A DNA stretch of 64,000 nt from UBA2336 sp031395485 (GTDB lineage Bacteria; Bacteroidota; Bacteroidia; Cytophagales; Cyclobacteriaceae), in the NCBI GenBank assembly GCA_031395485.1, contig JANNUS010000004.1, positions 62,001-126,000 on the forward strand, given 5' to 3'. Of the stretch, positions 19,003 to 28,327 are shown piece by piece (position 1 is the first letter of the stretch; each line of letters starts with the position of its first letter). The position numbers and the translations under genes were made by a program. The notes beneath the pieces were generated by a model. That model searched no databases, had not been told where the DNA came from, and worked only from the letters and a program-made list of their open reading frames with translations.

Positions 19003-22000
19003 CTAAGCGTTATTTTTGATTAATTTCTTAAGAATTTCTTTAGCGGCATCTGTAATTATTGTGCCGGGGCCGAAAATAAACGAAACTCCTGATTTTAAAA
19101 GAAAATCGTAATCCTGCGAAGGGATAACACCCCCTGCAACAACCATAATATCTTCGCGGCCAATTTTTTTCAAGGATTCGATTAAATCGGGAATAAGGGT
19201 TTTGTGCCCTCCTGCAAGGCTTGAAGCGCCAACAAGGTGAACATCATTTTCTGCAGCTTGCATGGCTACCTCTTCGGGAGTTTGAAACAACGGCCCAATG
19301 TCAACATCAAAACCAATATCGGCAAAACTAGTGGCTATAACTTTCGCTCCGCGGTCGTGGCCGTCTTGCCCCATTTTGGCAACCAGTATTCGCGGTCTAC
19401 GACCATCTAATTCTGCAAACTCATCCGAAAGTCTTCGGACTTCAACAAATTCGGATTGGTTTTTCATCGCCCCCGAATATACACCCGAAATAGATTTAAT
19501 AGTGGCTTTATAACGGCCGAAAGTTTTTTCCAGCGCTGAGGATATTTCTCCAAGGGTAGCTCGTTTGCGTGCAGCCTTTATTGCCAGTTCAAGAAGATTG
19601 CCACTTCCTGTTTTCGCAGCAGTAGTCAGTGCATTCAATGTGGCTTCTACTTCAACGTTGTTTCTTTCTTTTTTTAATTGATGCAGGCGTTCTATTTGTT
19701 CATGCCGAACTGCTGCATTATCAACTTCCAAAATTTCGAAATCTGGTTTTTCACTTGAAGGATATTTATTAATGCCAACAATAACATCTTTTCCTGAATC
19801 GATACGCGCTTGTTTGGCAGCCGCAGCTTGTTCGATGCGCATTTTTGGAACACCACTCTCAATAGCCTTGGTCATTCCGCCAAGCTTTTCAACCTCTTCA
19901 ATTAGTCCCCATGCTTTTTCTACTAACTCAGCCGTAAGTGTTTCAATATAATACGCGCCACCCATAGGATCGACTACACGGGTAATCCCCGTTTCCTTTT
20001 CCAGATACAATTGTGTGTTGCGGGCTATGCGAGCCGAAAAATCTGTTGGCAAAGCAATGGCCTCGTCTAATGAATTAGTATGAAGTGATTGAGTGCCACC
20101 CAGCACGGCAGCAAGAGCCTCTATACACGTGCGCGTTACATTATTGTATGGATCTTGTTCTGTTAAACTCCAACCCGATGTTTGGCAGTGTGTGCGCAAG
20201 GCCATTGACTTGGCATTTTTTGGTTTAAATTGTTTTACAATTTTTGCCCAGAGTAATCTCCCGGCACGCATCTTAGCAATTTCCATATAGAAGTTCATAC
20301 CAATGCCCCAAAAGAATGAGAGCCTCGGAGCAAAATCGTCTATAGCAATTCCCGCTTGTATTCCAGAACGAATGTAATCTAATCCATCTGCCAAGGTATA
20401 TGCAAGCTCAATATGTGCCGGGGCTCCAGCCTCGTGCATGTGATACCCACTAATGCTTATTGAATTAAATTTTGGCATGTGCTTCGAAGTGTAAGCAAAA
20501 ATATCAGCTACGATACGCATGGAGGGTGTAGGTGGATAAATGTATGTGTTGCGCACCATGAACTCCTTTAGAATGTCGTTTTGAATTGTTCCATTAAGGT
20601 GCTGTGGGTTTACACCTTGTTCTTCTGCCGCTACAATATAGAAGGCGAGAATCGGGATTACCGCGCCATTCATTGTCATCGACACCGACATTTTACCGAG
20701 CGGTATCTGATCGAACAGTATTTTCATATCCAATACGGAGTCAATGGCAACACCCGCTTTTCCAACATCGCCCGTTACACGTTCGTGATCGGAATCGTAA
20801 CCACGGTGGGTGGCTAAATCGAAAGCTACTGACAACCCGCGTTGGCCAGCGGCTAGGTTTCTTCTATAAAATGCATTTGAATCTCGCGCAGTAGAGAATC
20901 CGGCATATTGGCGAACTGTCCACGGTCTTATCGAATACATGGTGGCATACGGACCACGTAAAAAGGGTGGAAGGCCTGAAGTGAAATCAAGATGTAAGAA
21001 GTTAGCAATATCTTCTTTTGAATAGGATGATTTTATTTCGATCGTTTCAGAGCTCAGCCAGGTTTCAGGTTTTAAATTTCGAACTTTGGATTCTGGTTTT
21101 ACAATTTCAGATTTCTTAGCAAGGCTTTTTAAATTTAAAATTGACTTTACTTTCTCTATGATTTGATTTGTAAGTGATTCAATAAAATAAGACCCTGCGG
21201 TTGCATCGGCTACTTTATTAAAGTGCGATTCTTCACGCAGTATATTCGAAACATTTCTCGCAATACGATTCATGTTCGAATCGTTTTCTTTTTCAGGACA
21301 TACTGTCAAGGCATCACAACCACCTGCAATAGCTGCCATAGCTGCGGTTGTACTTTTCAACATGTTACTGTGAGGCTGCAGTGTTTCACTTACCCAGCCA
21401 TCTGATCGAGCATGAATAAATAATTCTTCCGGTTTAAAGGAGAATATACCATGTGCCTGGGCTGTTTGATACCAAAGCATTCGCAAGGCTTTAAGTTTAG
21501 CTATTTCCAGGAAGAAATCTGTTCCAACGGTAACAGAAAAACCAATCTTGAAAAAAAGATCTTCTGGATTTTGGCAGCTTTTTAAAATGTCAATTCCTTT
21601 CGTCAGCAGGTTCGTTAATTGCTCGATCGTGTCTGTTTCTTCTGATCGGATTGTAAGAGTTTTGAAATGAGGAAATGCATTGAAGATCGTAGGAGCATGG
21701 AAAGCATGGCCGGCTATAGAATCCAAAATAAGGAATCCATTTAAGGATGATGGTTCCCAATTATTTTTCTCTGCAAATGTGCTGATCGAGCTTAATAAGT
21801 TTACGGAGGATTCATTTCCCCAAAAACCTATCATACAATACGGCCATTCTATTTCACGGAGTAACTCGCTTATGTTTGGATTTTTTAACGAGCGTACATC
21901 GAACAAAACGCCATCGGCCCCGTTTCGTAAATGTGCGAGTGCATCTTGGTTAGCCTGCTTTTCAGACTTGCCCGTTTGGGACACAGGCTGTACTGTTATA

Positions 22001-22245
22001 ATTGGAAGGTTGTACCACGCTCGGCTGCCAAGATATGGATTGGAAGAAGGTTCCAGTTGAAACCCCTGATTTGGCAAGTCACTTTTATCGTAGTATGCCT
22101 TTCCCGTCATTGAGTCAACTTTCCAGGAGAGAATTTCGTCAGGATTTTTGCCTTCAATTTCTGCTGAGGCAGTACGCAACCAATCTTGTTTGGTGTGTTT
22201 TGCGAAATCTTGTAACAAATCGTTTATCAGGGGTTTTGTGGCCAT
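19003..22245 (-). CDS. Methylmalonyl-CoA mutase, small and large subunits fused
   Basis: Adenosylcobalamin enzyme converting (R)-methylmalonyl-CoA and succinyl-CoA. The 1080 residues combine a MutA-like small subunit (about 1-365), a linker (about 365-400), the MutB catalytic barrel (about 403-940, with LPPFLRGPYATMY, RPWTVRQYAGFSTA and DLATHRGYDSDHERV) and a B12-binding domain (about 948-1080) with the DGHDRG motif placing the lower axial His at 963. In other Bacteroidota I know the subunits as two adjacent genes. Linker DNA at 21059-21110 resembles intergenic repeat text. The gene is probably expressed alone, divergent from dnaA. Confidence 0.93.
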   Translation of the reverse strand: MATKPLINDLLQDFAKHTKQDWLRTASAEIEGKNPDEILSWKVDSMTGKAYYDKSDLPNQGFQLEPSSNPYLGSRAWYNLPIITVQPVSQTGKSEKQANQDALAHLRNGADGVLFDVRSLKNPNISELLREIEWPYCMIGFWGNESSVNLLSSISTFAEKNNWEPSSLNGFLILDSIAGHAFHAPTIFNAFPHFKTLTIRSEETDTIEQLTNLLTKGIDILKSCQNPEDLFFKIGFSVTVGTDFFLEIAKLKALRMLWYQTAQAHGIFSFKPEELFIHARSDGWVSETLQPHSNMLKSTTAAMAAIAGGCDALTVCPEKENDSNMNRIARNVSNILREESHFNKVADATAGSYFIESLTNQIIEKVKSILNLKSLAKKSEIVKPESKVRNLKPETWLSSETIEIKSSYSKEDIANFLHLDFTSGLPPFLRGPYATMYSIRPWTVRQYAGFSTARDSNAFYRRNLAAGQRGLSVAFDLATHRGYDSDHERVTGDVGKAGVAIDSVLDMKILFDQIPLGKMSVSMTMNGAVIPILAFYIVAAEEQGVNPQHLNGTIQNDILKEFMVRNTYIYPPTPSMRIVADIFAYTSKHMPKFNSISISGYHMHEAGAPAHIELAYTLADGLDYIRSGIQAGIAIDDFAPRLSFFWGIGMNFYMEIAKMRAGRLLWAKIVKQFKPKNAKSMALRTHCQTSGWSLTEQDPYNNVTRTCIEALAAVLGGTQSLHTNSLDEAIALPTDFSARIARNTQLYLEKETGITRVVDPMGGAYYIETLTAELVEKAWGLIEEVEKLGGMTKAIESGVPKMRIEQAAAAKQARIDSGKDVIVGINKYPSSEKPDFEILEVDNAAVRHEQIERLHQLKKERNNVEVEATLNALTTAAKTGSGNLLELAIKAARKRATLGEISSALEKTFGRYKATIKSISGVYSGAMKNQSEFVEVRRLSDEFAELDGRRPRILVAKMGQDGHDRGAKVIATSFADIGFDVDIGPLFQTPEEVAMQAAENDVHLVGASSLAGGHKTLIPDLIESLKKIGREDIMVVAGGVIPSQDYDFLLKSGVSFIFGPGTIITDAAKEILKKLIKNNA

Positions 22246-22416
22246 GATGCAAGGTAAGAAACGTATCGCTCAACGTTTGTAAGTATTTTTTCGAGATCGG
22301 GTAAACTGACCTGATTTTACGAACTGTGTAGAACCCGTCAAATAAGGTTAAATTAATTGTTTAGGTAAATGGTAATAATTTAATGTAAAACGATTGAGAT
22401 TCTTCTCACTGCAAAT

Positions 22417-22428
22417 TTTTCCGGAAAA
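22417..22428. promoter_or_regulatory. TTTTCCGGAAAA palindrome upstream of dnaA
   Basis: A perfect 12-base palindrome in the 279-base gap between the divergent mutase and dnaA genes, about 100 bases before the dnaA start. It may be a regulator site. The rest of the gap is AT-rich and I see no cluster of DnaA boxes. Confidence 0.35.
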
Positions 22429-22444
22429 TCAATAGTAGAGGGTA

Positions 22445-22476
22445 TTGATTTGTTAAAAGCTTTTTTCACATATTTG
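22445..22476 (+). promoter_or_regulatory. Possible dnaA promoter
   Basis: TTG at 22445-22447, 21 bases, then CATATTTG at 22469-22476, one mismatch to the Bacteroidota -7 element TAnnTTTG. It lies about 50 bases before the dnaA start. Confidence 0.45.
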
Positions 22477-22526
22477 TCTCCCTTTCTCTAAAAAAGAAAG
22501 CCAACCCATCTAAAATAAGGAACTTA

Positions 22527-23942
22527 ATGGAAGTTGACTGTGGAACCGTATGGACGGACTGTCTTGAAGTAATAAAGGGTAGCGTAGAGGGCGAAAATTT
22601 CAATACATGGTTTAAGCCCATTGTACCGCTTACAGTTGAGGGAGACGTATTAACGATTCAGGTTCCTTCACAGTTTTTTTACGAGTGGCTCGAAGATAAT
22701 TATGTTCCTGTTTTAAAAAAGGCGTTGAGCATCGTGCTTGGCCCAACCGGACGTTTAGAATATTCGGTAATAGTCGATAGTGGAAATACGAGTAACCCTC
22801 CGGTTTCTGTACACTACCCAAATGGAATGGGTACGAAGCGAAATCATGTGAATGGAACCGGTGATGAGTATTCGCCATTTTCGTTTAGAGCTCTAAATCC
22901 TCAAACTGTCAATTCAAGGCTAAACCCTACTTATACGTTTGATAATTTTGTTGAAGGCGATTGTAATCGATTGGCGCGTTCGGCCGGAGTTGCGGTTGCC
23001 AAAAAGCCCGGTATTACTTCCTTTAATCCATTGATGTTGTACGGTGGTGTTGGTGTTGGTAAAACGCATTTGGTGCAGGCAATCGGAAATGAGATTCGGA
23101 ATAACATGCCTTCTAAAATTGTTCTGTATGTCGATCAGAATGATTTTACAACACAATTCCTGAACGCCTTACAGAATCATAAACTTCAGGATTTTCAGAA
23201 TTTCTATTTGCAAGTAGACTTACTGATTCTTGACGATGTTCAGTTTTTGGCAGGTCGTGAAAAAACACAGGAGATTTTCTTCCATATTTTTAATCAGCTG
23301 CACCAATCTGGCAAGCAAGTTATCATGACTAGTGATTGCCCTCCCCGAGACATGAAAGGGTTTCAGGAACGGTTACTATCGCGTTTTAAGTGGGGGCTTA
23401 CAGCTGATTTACAGGAGCCTGATTTTGAAACCAAATTAGCTATTATTCATCGCAAGATGCAAGCTGATGGAATTGACATTCCAACAGAAGTTGCTGAGTA
23501 TCTGGCATACAGTGTAGACACAAACCTTCGAGACATGGAGGGTGTACTTAATTCGCTTTTGTTCCATGCCACACTTTTAAAAAAGAACATTGACCTGGAG
23601 TTGGCAAAGGAAGTTCTAAAAAATATAATCAAAGAAATTCAATCAGATGTAAGTGTTGACTTTATCCAGAAAACTGTTTCAGAATATTTTAAAGTGGATA
23701 TGGAGTCGTTGAAAAGTAAAATCAAAAAGCGCGAAATCGTTATTCCACGCCAGGTCGCAATGTATTTCTGCAAACGGTATACTCAATTAACGCTTGCCCT
23801 GATCGGCAATAATTTTGGAGGCCGCGATCATAGCACGGTGATTCACGCACTTGAATCGGTAGAAGACATGATGAAGGCTGACCCGAACTTTAAAGCGTCT
23901 GTAGATGAACTTGGTAAGAAGTTGAAGCTGAGAATGAATTGA
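22527..23942 (+). CDS. dnaA: Chromosomal replication initiator DnaA
   Basis: Binds DnaA boxes and melts oriC. The 471 residues show domain I (1-85), a short variable linker (86-130), the AAA+ domain III (about 131-345, Walker A GGVGVGKTH at 173-181, Walker B LLILDDVQF) and the DNA-binding domain IV with the signature GGRDHSTVIHA near residue 432. The length and domains are complete. It is followed by a convergent htrA-type gene rather than dnaN. No DnaA-box array is recognisable nearby, so the origin may be elsewhere. Confidence 0.97.
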   Translation: MEVDCGTVWTDCLEVIKGSVEGENFNTWFKPIVPLTVEGDVLTIQVPSQFFYEWLEDNYVPVLKKALSIVLGPTGRLEYSVIVDSGNTSNPPVSVHYPNGMGTKRNHVNGTGDEYSPFSFRALNPQTVNSRLNPTYTFDNFVEGDCNRLARSAGVAVAKKPGITSFNPLMLYGGVGVGKTHLVQAIGNEIRNNMPSKIVLYVDQNDFTTQFLNALQNHKLQDFQNFYLQVDLLILDDVQFLAGREKTQEIFFHIFNQLHQSGKQVIMTSDCPPRDMKGFQERLLSRFKWGLTADLQEPDFETKLAIIHRKMQADGIDIPTEVAEYLAYSVDTNLRDMEGVLNSLLFHATLLKKNIDLELAKEVLKNIIKEIQSDVSVDFIQKTVSEYFKVDMESLKSKIKKREIVIPRQVAMYFCKRYTQLTLALIGNNFGGRDHSTVIHALESVEDMMKADPNFKASVDELGKKLKLRMN

Positions 23943-24017
23943 AATTTATCGGTTAATAGTTATCCGTGAATGGCTTGCAATTATTGCTAGTAACAGAGAA
24001 CTATTGACGATTAACTG
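23943..24017. repeat. Degenerate phrase element between dnaA and protease gene
   Basis: The gap between convergent stops contains near-repeats GGTTAATAGTTATC and GATTAACTGTTATC plus inverted AATAGTT/AACTATT. It resembles the other phrase-like spacers in this window. No clear terminator. Confidence 0.35.
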
Positions 24018-25445
24018 TTATCGCAACATAAAATTGTACGGTATTGCTTCCCGTGCTCCATTCATTCCATACAGGTTAACCCTCCCTTTATATTTTTCAA
24101 AAAAGTCAATGACTTCCTGCGGATCACTTACCCGTACTCGGTTAATCGATATGATCGTATAATTTTCAGGCACCCCAAGTTTTTTCATATACCCCTCCGT
24201 GATTCTAAAAATCTTTACCCCATAGTCGGTGGCTTCAAGTTGCGCCCCCATAGTTTTTGAATCATATATTTTTCGATTAACCTTTTCAATAGTGCCTGCA
24301 CGGTTTACGAGGATTATTGAAACATTCGCGATTTTGTTATCGCGGAGGTACGTAACATTTATTTTATCGCCCGGGTAACGATAGCTCAGTTCCTCTTCAA
24401 ACACACTGGTGCTGTTAATTTCCTGGCTATTAATCTTTGTAATAATATCGCCAGGTTTTAAACCCGATTCCGAGGCTGGGCCAACCTCCTCAACCTGTTC
24501 TAACAATACACCGTTAAAATTTTTAACATCTGTACTGAGTTTGTATTTTTTAGCATTTTGATAATCGTAGTCAGCTACCTTACCCCCAAAGAGTGCTTTT
24601 TGAACAACACCAAATTTGATTAGGTCTTCAACCACTTTTTTGGCGATGTCTACTGGTATAGCAAATGCATAGCCGGTATAACTTCCGGTTCTTGACAAGA
24701 TAGCAGTATTTATGCCTACGAGTTCGCCACTTTTATTTACCAGTGCCCCACCACTGTTGCCTGGGTTAATGGCTGCATCTGTTTGGATAAAGGATTCAAT
24801 CGGAAATTTATCTTCAAGAATTCCAATTCTTCTTCCCTTGGCACTTACGATTCCAACCGTTACGGTTGAAGAAAGTGAAAATGGATTTCCGACTGCCACT
24901 ACCCACTCACCAACCTGAAGCGTATTGGAGTGCCCCAACGTAATTGGAGGCAAACCTTTTTCATTTATTTTAAGTACTGCCAAGTCGGTTGAAGGATCGG
25001 TGCCAATGAGATCGGCAGGGTATACTCTTTTGTTATAGATTACCTCAATCTTTTCAGCTGAGCCAACCACATGATTGTTTGTTACGATATGCCCATCCTG
25101 AGAAAAAATTACGCCCGAGCCACTGCTTACCCGTGTTTGTGCGTTGCCCCCGCCAAACATTAAGTCCCAATAGGAGGAAGAAGCACCTTGCGAAATGCTA
25201 TTAATATAAACCACGCTGGGGATGGCTCGTGTTGCAGCCTCACTAAAGTCAACTGCGGCTGCTGCAGGATTTAATGTTGCAGGAGTTGATACAGATTGAT
25301 AAGATTTTGGATCGCTGTATGAAACCATGTCAATGGCTGGATCTTGGGGGAGATTTGGATATGTGTTGATAAAAAATTTAAAGCAAACAAGGGCCCCAAC
25401 AAAACCGGCTATAAATGCGATGGCAATAATTTTAAGGGTCTTCAT
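24018..25445 (-). CDS. HtrA/Deg-type periplasmic serine protease
   Basis: Envelope quality-control protease, 475 residues. An N-terminal membrane anchor or signal (about 5-27) is followed by a trypsin-like domain with the complete triad: His125 in TNNHVV, Asp154 in STDLAVL and Ser231 in NPGNSGGAL. A PDZ domain covers about 290-375 (GLKPGDIITKINSQEI), and a second, weaker PDZ-like region covers about 385-475. It fits the DegQ/DegP group with a shorter second PDZ. It converges with dnaA and is divergent from the GH3 gene. Confidence 0.93.
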   Translation of the reverse strand: MKTLKIIAIAFIAGFVGALVCFKFFINTYPNLPQDPAIDMVSYSDPKSYQSVSTPATLNPAAAAVDFSEAATRAIPSVVYINSISQGASSSYWDLMFGGGNAQTRVSSGSGVIFSQDGHIVTNNHVVGSAEKIEVIYNKRVYPADLIGTDPSTDLAVLKINEKGLPPITLGHSNTLQVGEWVVAVGNPFSLSSTVTVGIVSAKGRRIGILEDKFPIESFIQTDAAINPGNSGGALVNKSGELVGINTAILSRTGSYTGYAFAIPVDIAKKVVEDLIKFGVVQKALFGGKVADYDYQNAKKYKLSTDVKNFNGVLLEQVEEVGPASESGLKPGDIITKINSQEINSTSVFEEELSYRYPGDKINVTYLRDNKIANVSIILVNRAGTIEKVNRKIYDSKTMGAQLEATDYGVKIFRITEGYMKKLGVPENYTIISINRVRVSDPQEVIDFFEKYKGRVNLYGMNGAREAIPYNFMLR

Positions 25446-25577
25446 AATGTTTTTCTAACGACTACTGATGATTGAAACGACTATTAAGTTTAATAGGTTC
25501 TCCAAAATTAATCCTTAGTATTCGTAACTCAGGACTCAGGACTAAATACTAACGACTAATTATTACCTTGCAAATCT
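25446..25577. repeat. Phrase-like spacer with CAGGACT tandem copies
   Basis: Contains ACTCAGGACTCAGGACTA (two tandem copies of a seven-base unit) and three copies of ACGACTA. The 3' end holds a -7-like TACCTTGC at 25564-25571, seven bases before the GH3 start codon, possibly giving a very short leader. Otherwise no gene is visible. Confidence 0.45.
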
Positions 25578-27074
25578 ATGGGAATACGATCAATACTGGC
25601 AAAACCTTTTGCGGCATTTATTGCATCAGAAACGAAGCGATGGTCGCGCGAGCCCGAGGTACATCAGGCTAAAATAATGGAACATTTGATTGATCAGGCA
25701 AATCAAACCTCTTTTGGTAAGGATCATTCTTTTGGTTTGATTAAAAACTATGATGATTTCAAGAAAAATATTCCTATTCGGGACTACGAGCAACTAAGAC
25801 CGTACATGGATAGAGTAGTAGCTGGAGAGGCAGACGTGCTTTGGCCAGGGAAGCCAGCATACTTTGCAAAGACTTCCGGTACTACTTCTGGCACGAAGTA
25901 CATACCGCTTTCAAAGGAATCTGTTCCATGTCACATTAACAGTGCTAGAAATGCTTTGTTAAGCTACGTTCATGAAACGGGCAAGGCTAAATTTTTGGAT
26001 GGTAGTTTGATTTTTCTTTCCGGTAGCCCCGAAATGGATGAGCATGCCGGAATAAAAACAGGGCGCCTTTCAGGCATCGTCAATCATCATGTACCCGGTT
26101 ATTTGCGAACAAATCAAAAACCAAGTTATGCTACCAATTGTATAGAGGACTGGGAAGAGAAGCTTGATAAGATTATTGAAGAAACGCTTCACGCAGATAT
26201 GACCCTGATCTCCGGTATTCCACCATGGGCGCAAATGTATTTTGATAAAATCCAATTGCGTACAGGAAAAAAGATAAAGGATGTATTTCCAAATTTTGAA
26301 ATGTTCGTGTATGGCGGTGTAAACTTTGAACCATATCGGGCAAAACTATTCGATACGATTGGAAAAAAAATTGACTCGATAGAAACCTATCCGGCATCCG
26401 AAGGATTTATTGCTTACCAGGATTCACAAACCGAACAAGGTTTGCTAATGCTGCTAAACCATGGAATATTTTATGAGTTCATTCCAACCGATGAGTATTT
26501 TAATGCGAGCCCAACAAGATTGTGTATTGAAGAAGTAGTGTTAGGAAAGAATTATGCGCTTATCATTAATAGCAATGCCGGCCTGTGGGGCTACTCGATT
26601 GGTGATACTGTAAAGTTTGTTTCTAAAAACCCGTATCGGATTGTCGTTACTGGTCGCATTAAACATTTTATTTCCGCTTTTGGCGAACACGTTATTGGAG
26701 AGGAAGTAGAAAAGGCCATGAAGTTTACGATGGAAAAATTTTCAAGCGTTGAACTTGCCGAGTTTACCGTAGCGCCCCAGGTAGCGCCTGCCGAAGGGTT
26801 ACCACATCATGAATGGTTTATTGAGTTTTCGAAAGCCCCTCAAGATTTAAATGCTTTTTCAATCGAACTTGATAACCATTTACGCAAACTCAATGTTTAT
26901 TATGATGATCTGATTACCGGAAATATTTTAAGAACCCTGAAAATTAATCCGTTAAAGAAAAATGGCTTTATTGATTATATGAAATCTCAAGGCAAATTAG
27001 GCGGGCAAAACAAAGTGCCGAGGCTGTCGAACGACCGAAAAATTGCCGATCAACTTTCACCCTACTTTCTCTGA
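25578..27074 (+). CDS. GH3 family acyl-adenylating protein
   Basis: 498 residues homologous to the plant auxin-responsive GH3 family, ANL-superfamily enzymes that adenylate a carboxylic acid and join it to an amino acid. The ATP-binding P-loop is visible as KTSGTTSGTKYIPLS near residues 98-112, with YPASEGFIA and GYSIGDTVKF later. Bacterial substrates are unknown. Its stop is two bases before the probable dxr start, so the two genes are likely cotranscribed. Confidence 0.9.
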   Translation: MGIRSILAKPFAAFIASETKRWSREPEVHQAKIMEHLIDQANQTSFGKDHSFGLIKNYDDFKKNIPIRDYEQLRPYMDRVVAGEADVLWPGKPAYFAKTSGTTSGTKYIPLSKESVPCHINSARNALLSYVHETGKAKFLDGSLIFLSGSPEMDEHAGIKTGRLSGIVNHHVPGYLRTNQKPSYATNCIEDWEEKLDKIIEETLHADMTLISGIPPWAQMYFDKIQLRTGKKIKDVFPNFEMFVYGGVNFEPYRAKLFDTIGKKIDSIETYPASEGFIAYQDSQTEQGLLMLLNHGIFYEFIPTDEYFNASPTRLCIEEVVLGKNYALIINSNAGLWGYSIGDTVKFVSKNPYRIVVTGRIKHFISAFGEHVIGEEVEKAMKFTMEKFSSVELAEFTVAPQVAPAEGLPHHEWFIEFSKAPQDLNAFSIELDNHLRKLNVYYDDLITGNILRTLKINPLKKNGFIDYMKSQGKLGGQNKVPRLSNDRKIADQLSPYFL

Positions 27075-27075
27075 T

Positions 27076-28239
27076 TTGAAAACTCAAGCAAAAAGAATTG
27101 CGATTTTAGGCTCAACGGGATCCATCGGAACGCAAGCCTTGGAAGTTATTGCAGCGCACCCTGAAAACCTTCAGGTAGAAGTGTTGACTGCTCAGAGCAA
27201 TGCTGATTTGCTCATTGAACAAGCGAAGAAGTTCAATCCGAATGCAGTTGTTATTGTAAATGAGTCATTATATCCCAAAGTAAAAGAGGCACTTGTACCG
27301 CACGACATAAAAGTTTACGCAGGAGAAAAAGCATTGGCATCCGTTGTGGAGATGGATACAATTGATCTGGTATTAACTGCGTTGGTTGGATATTCCGGAT
27401 TGAAGCCAACGATTAATGCTATACAAGCCGGAAAGAATATTGCGTTAGCAAATAAAGAAACGCTTGTTGTAGCGGGCGAACTTGTAACCAAGCTTGCGCA
27501 GGAGAAAGGAGTGAATATTTATCCGGTAGACTCTGAACACTCAGCAATCTTCCAATGCATTGTTGGTGAATTTCATAATAAAATTGAGAAGATAATTCTT
27601 ACAGCTTCGGGCGGGCCGTTTCGCGGAAAGAAAATCGAAGAACTTAGATTGGTTACAAAAGCACAAGCATTAAAGCATCCTAACTGGACGATGGGAGCTA
27701 AAGTTACGATTGACTCGGCTACTTTAATGAACAAAGGGCTGGAAGTGATTGAAGCAAAATGGTTATTCGGTTTAAAAGCCGAGCAAGTAGAAGTAGTAGT
27801 TCATCCACAATCTATTGTTCACTCCATGGTTCAGTTTGAGGATGGCTCCATAAAGGCGCAAATGGGGTTGCCCGATATGCGGCTTCCCATTCAGTTTGCA
27901 ATGACTTACCCCGAAAGACTTAAATCTGAATTTCCACGGTTTAATTTTTCGAACTACCCGGCTCTAACATTTGAAAAGCCCGATACCGAAACTTTTCGTA
28001 ATCTTGCGCTCGCTTTTGAGGCGTTGAACCGTGGTGGCAATATGCCTTGCGTGCTCAATGCAGCCAATGAAGTTGCTGTTGATGCGTTTTTGAAGGATAG
28101 GATAGGTTTTTTAGAAATGTCGGAGGTAGTGGAACAATGTCTGGGAAAAATGGATTATATCGCAAATCCATTGTACGAAGATTACGTTCACACGGATACC
28201 GAAACTAGGGTAAGGGCATTGGAGTTTGTAGCAAGATAG
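27076..28239 (+). CDS. dxr: 1-deoxy-D-xylulose 5-phosphate reductoisomerase
   Basis: Second step of the MEP isoprenoid pathway: NADPH-dependent conversion of DXP to MEP. The NADPH motif ILGSTGSIGTQ lies at the N-terminus, the metal-binding region DSEHSAIFQ near 150, and the substrate loop MNKGLEVIEAKWLF near 220. I place the start at TTG 27076, two bases after the GH3 stop, giving 387 residues that align with normal DXR starts; an upstream TTG (27043) would overlap GH3 and add 11 residues. ispD of the same pathway is at 42934. Confidence 0.95.
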   Translation: MKTQAKRIAILGSTGSIGTQALEVIAAHPENLQVEVLTAQSNADLLIEQAKKFNPNAVVIVNESLYPKVKEALVPHDIKVYAGEKALASVVEMDTIDLVLTALVGYSGLKPTINAIQAGKNIALANKETLVVAGELVTKLAQEKGVNIYPVDSEHSAIFQCIVGEFHNKIEKIILTASGGPFRGKKIEELRLVTKAQALKHPNWTMGAKVTIDSATLMNKGLEVIEAKWLFGLKAEQVEVVVHPQSIVHSMVQFEDGSIKAQMGLPDMRLPIQFAMTYPERLKSEFPRFNFSNYPALTFEKPDTETFRNLALAFEALNRGGNMPCVLNAANEVAVDAFLKDRIGFLEMSEVVEQCLGKMDYIANPLYEDYVHTDTETRVRALEFVAR

Positions 28240-28327
28240 AGGATATGGAATTAAGAAGATAGGGGAATAGGGGAATAGAGGGATATAAGGATTAACTGAT
28301 AACAAATAACGATTAACAAGTTTAAAA
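28240..28327. repeat. Low-complexity spacer before rseP
   Basis: Contains tandem copies of AGGGGAATA at about 28260-28280 and AACGATTAACAAG-like text. It is of the same phrase-like character as other spacers here. No terminator or gene visible. Confidence 0.4.

Noticed and set aside
22248..24017. Origin of replication near dnaA
   Set aside because: Only isolated relaxed matches to the DnaA box (22462, and TTATCCGTG near 23956) with no cluster or repeats of the expected kind.
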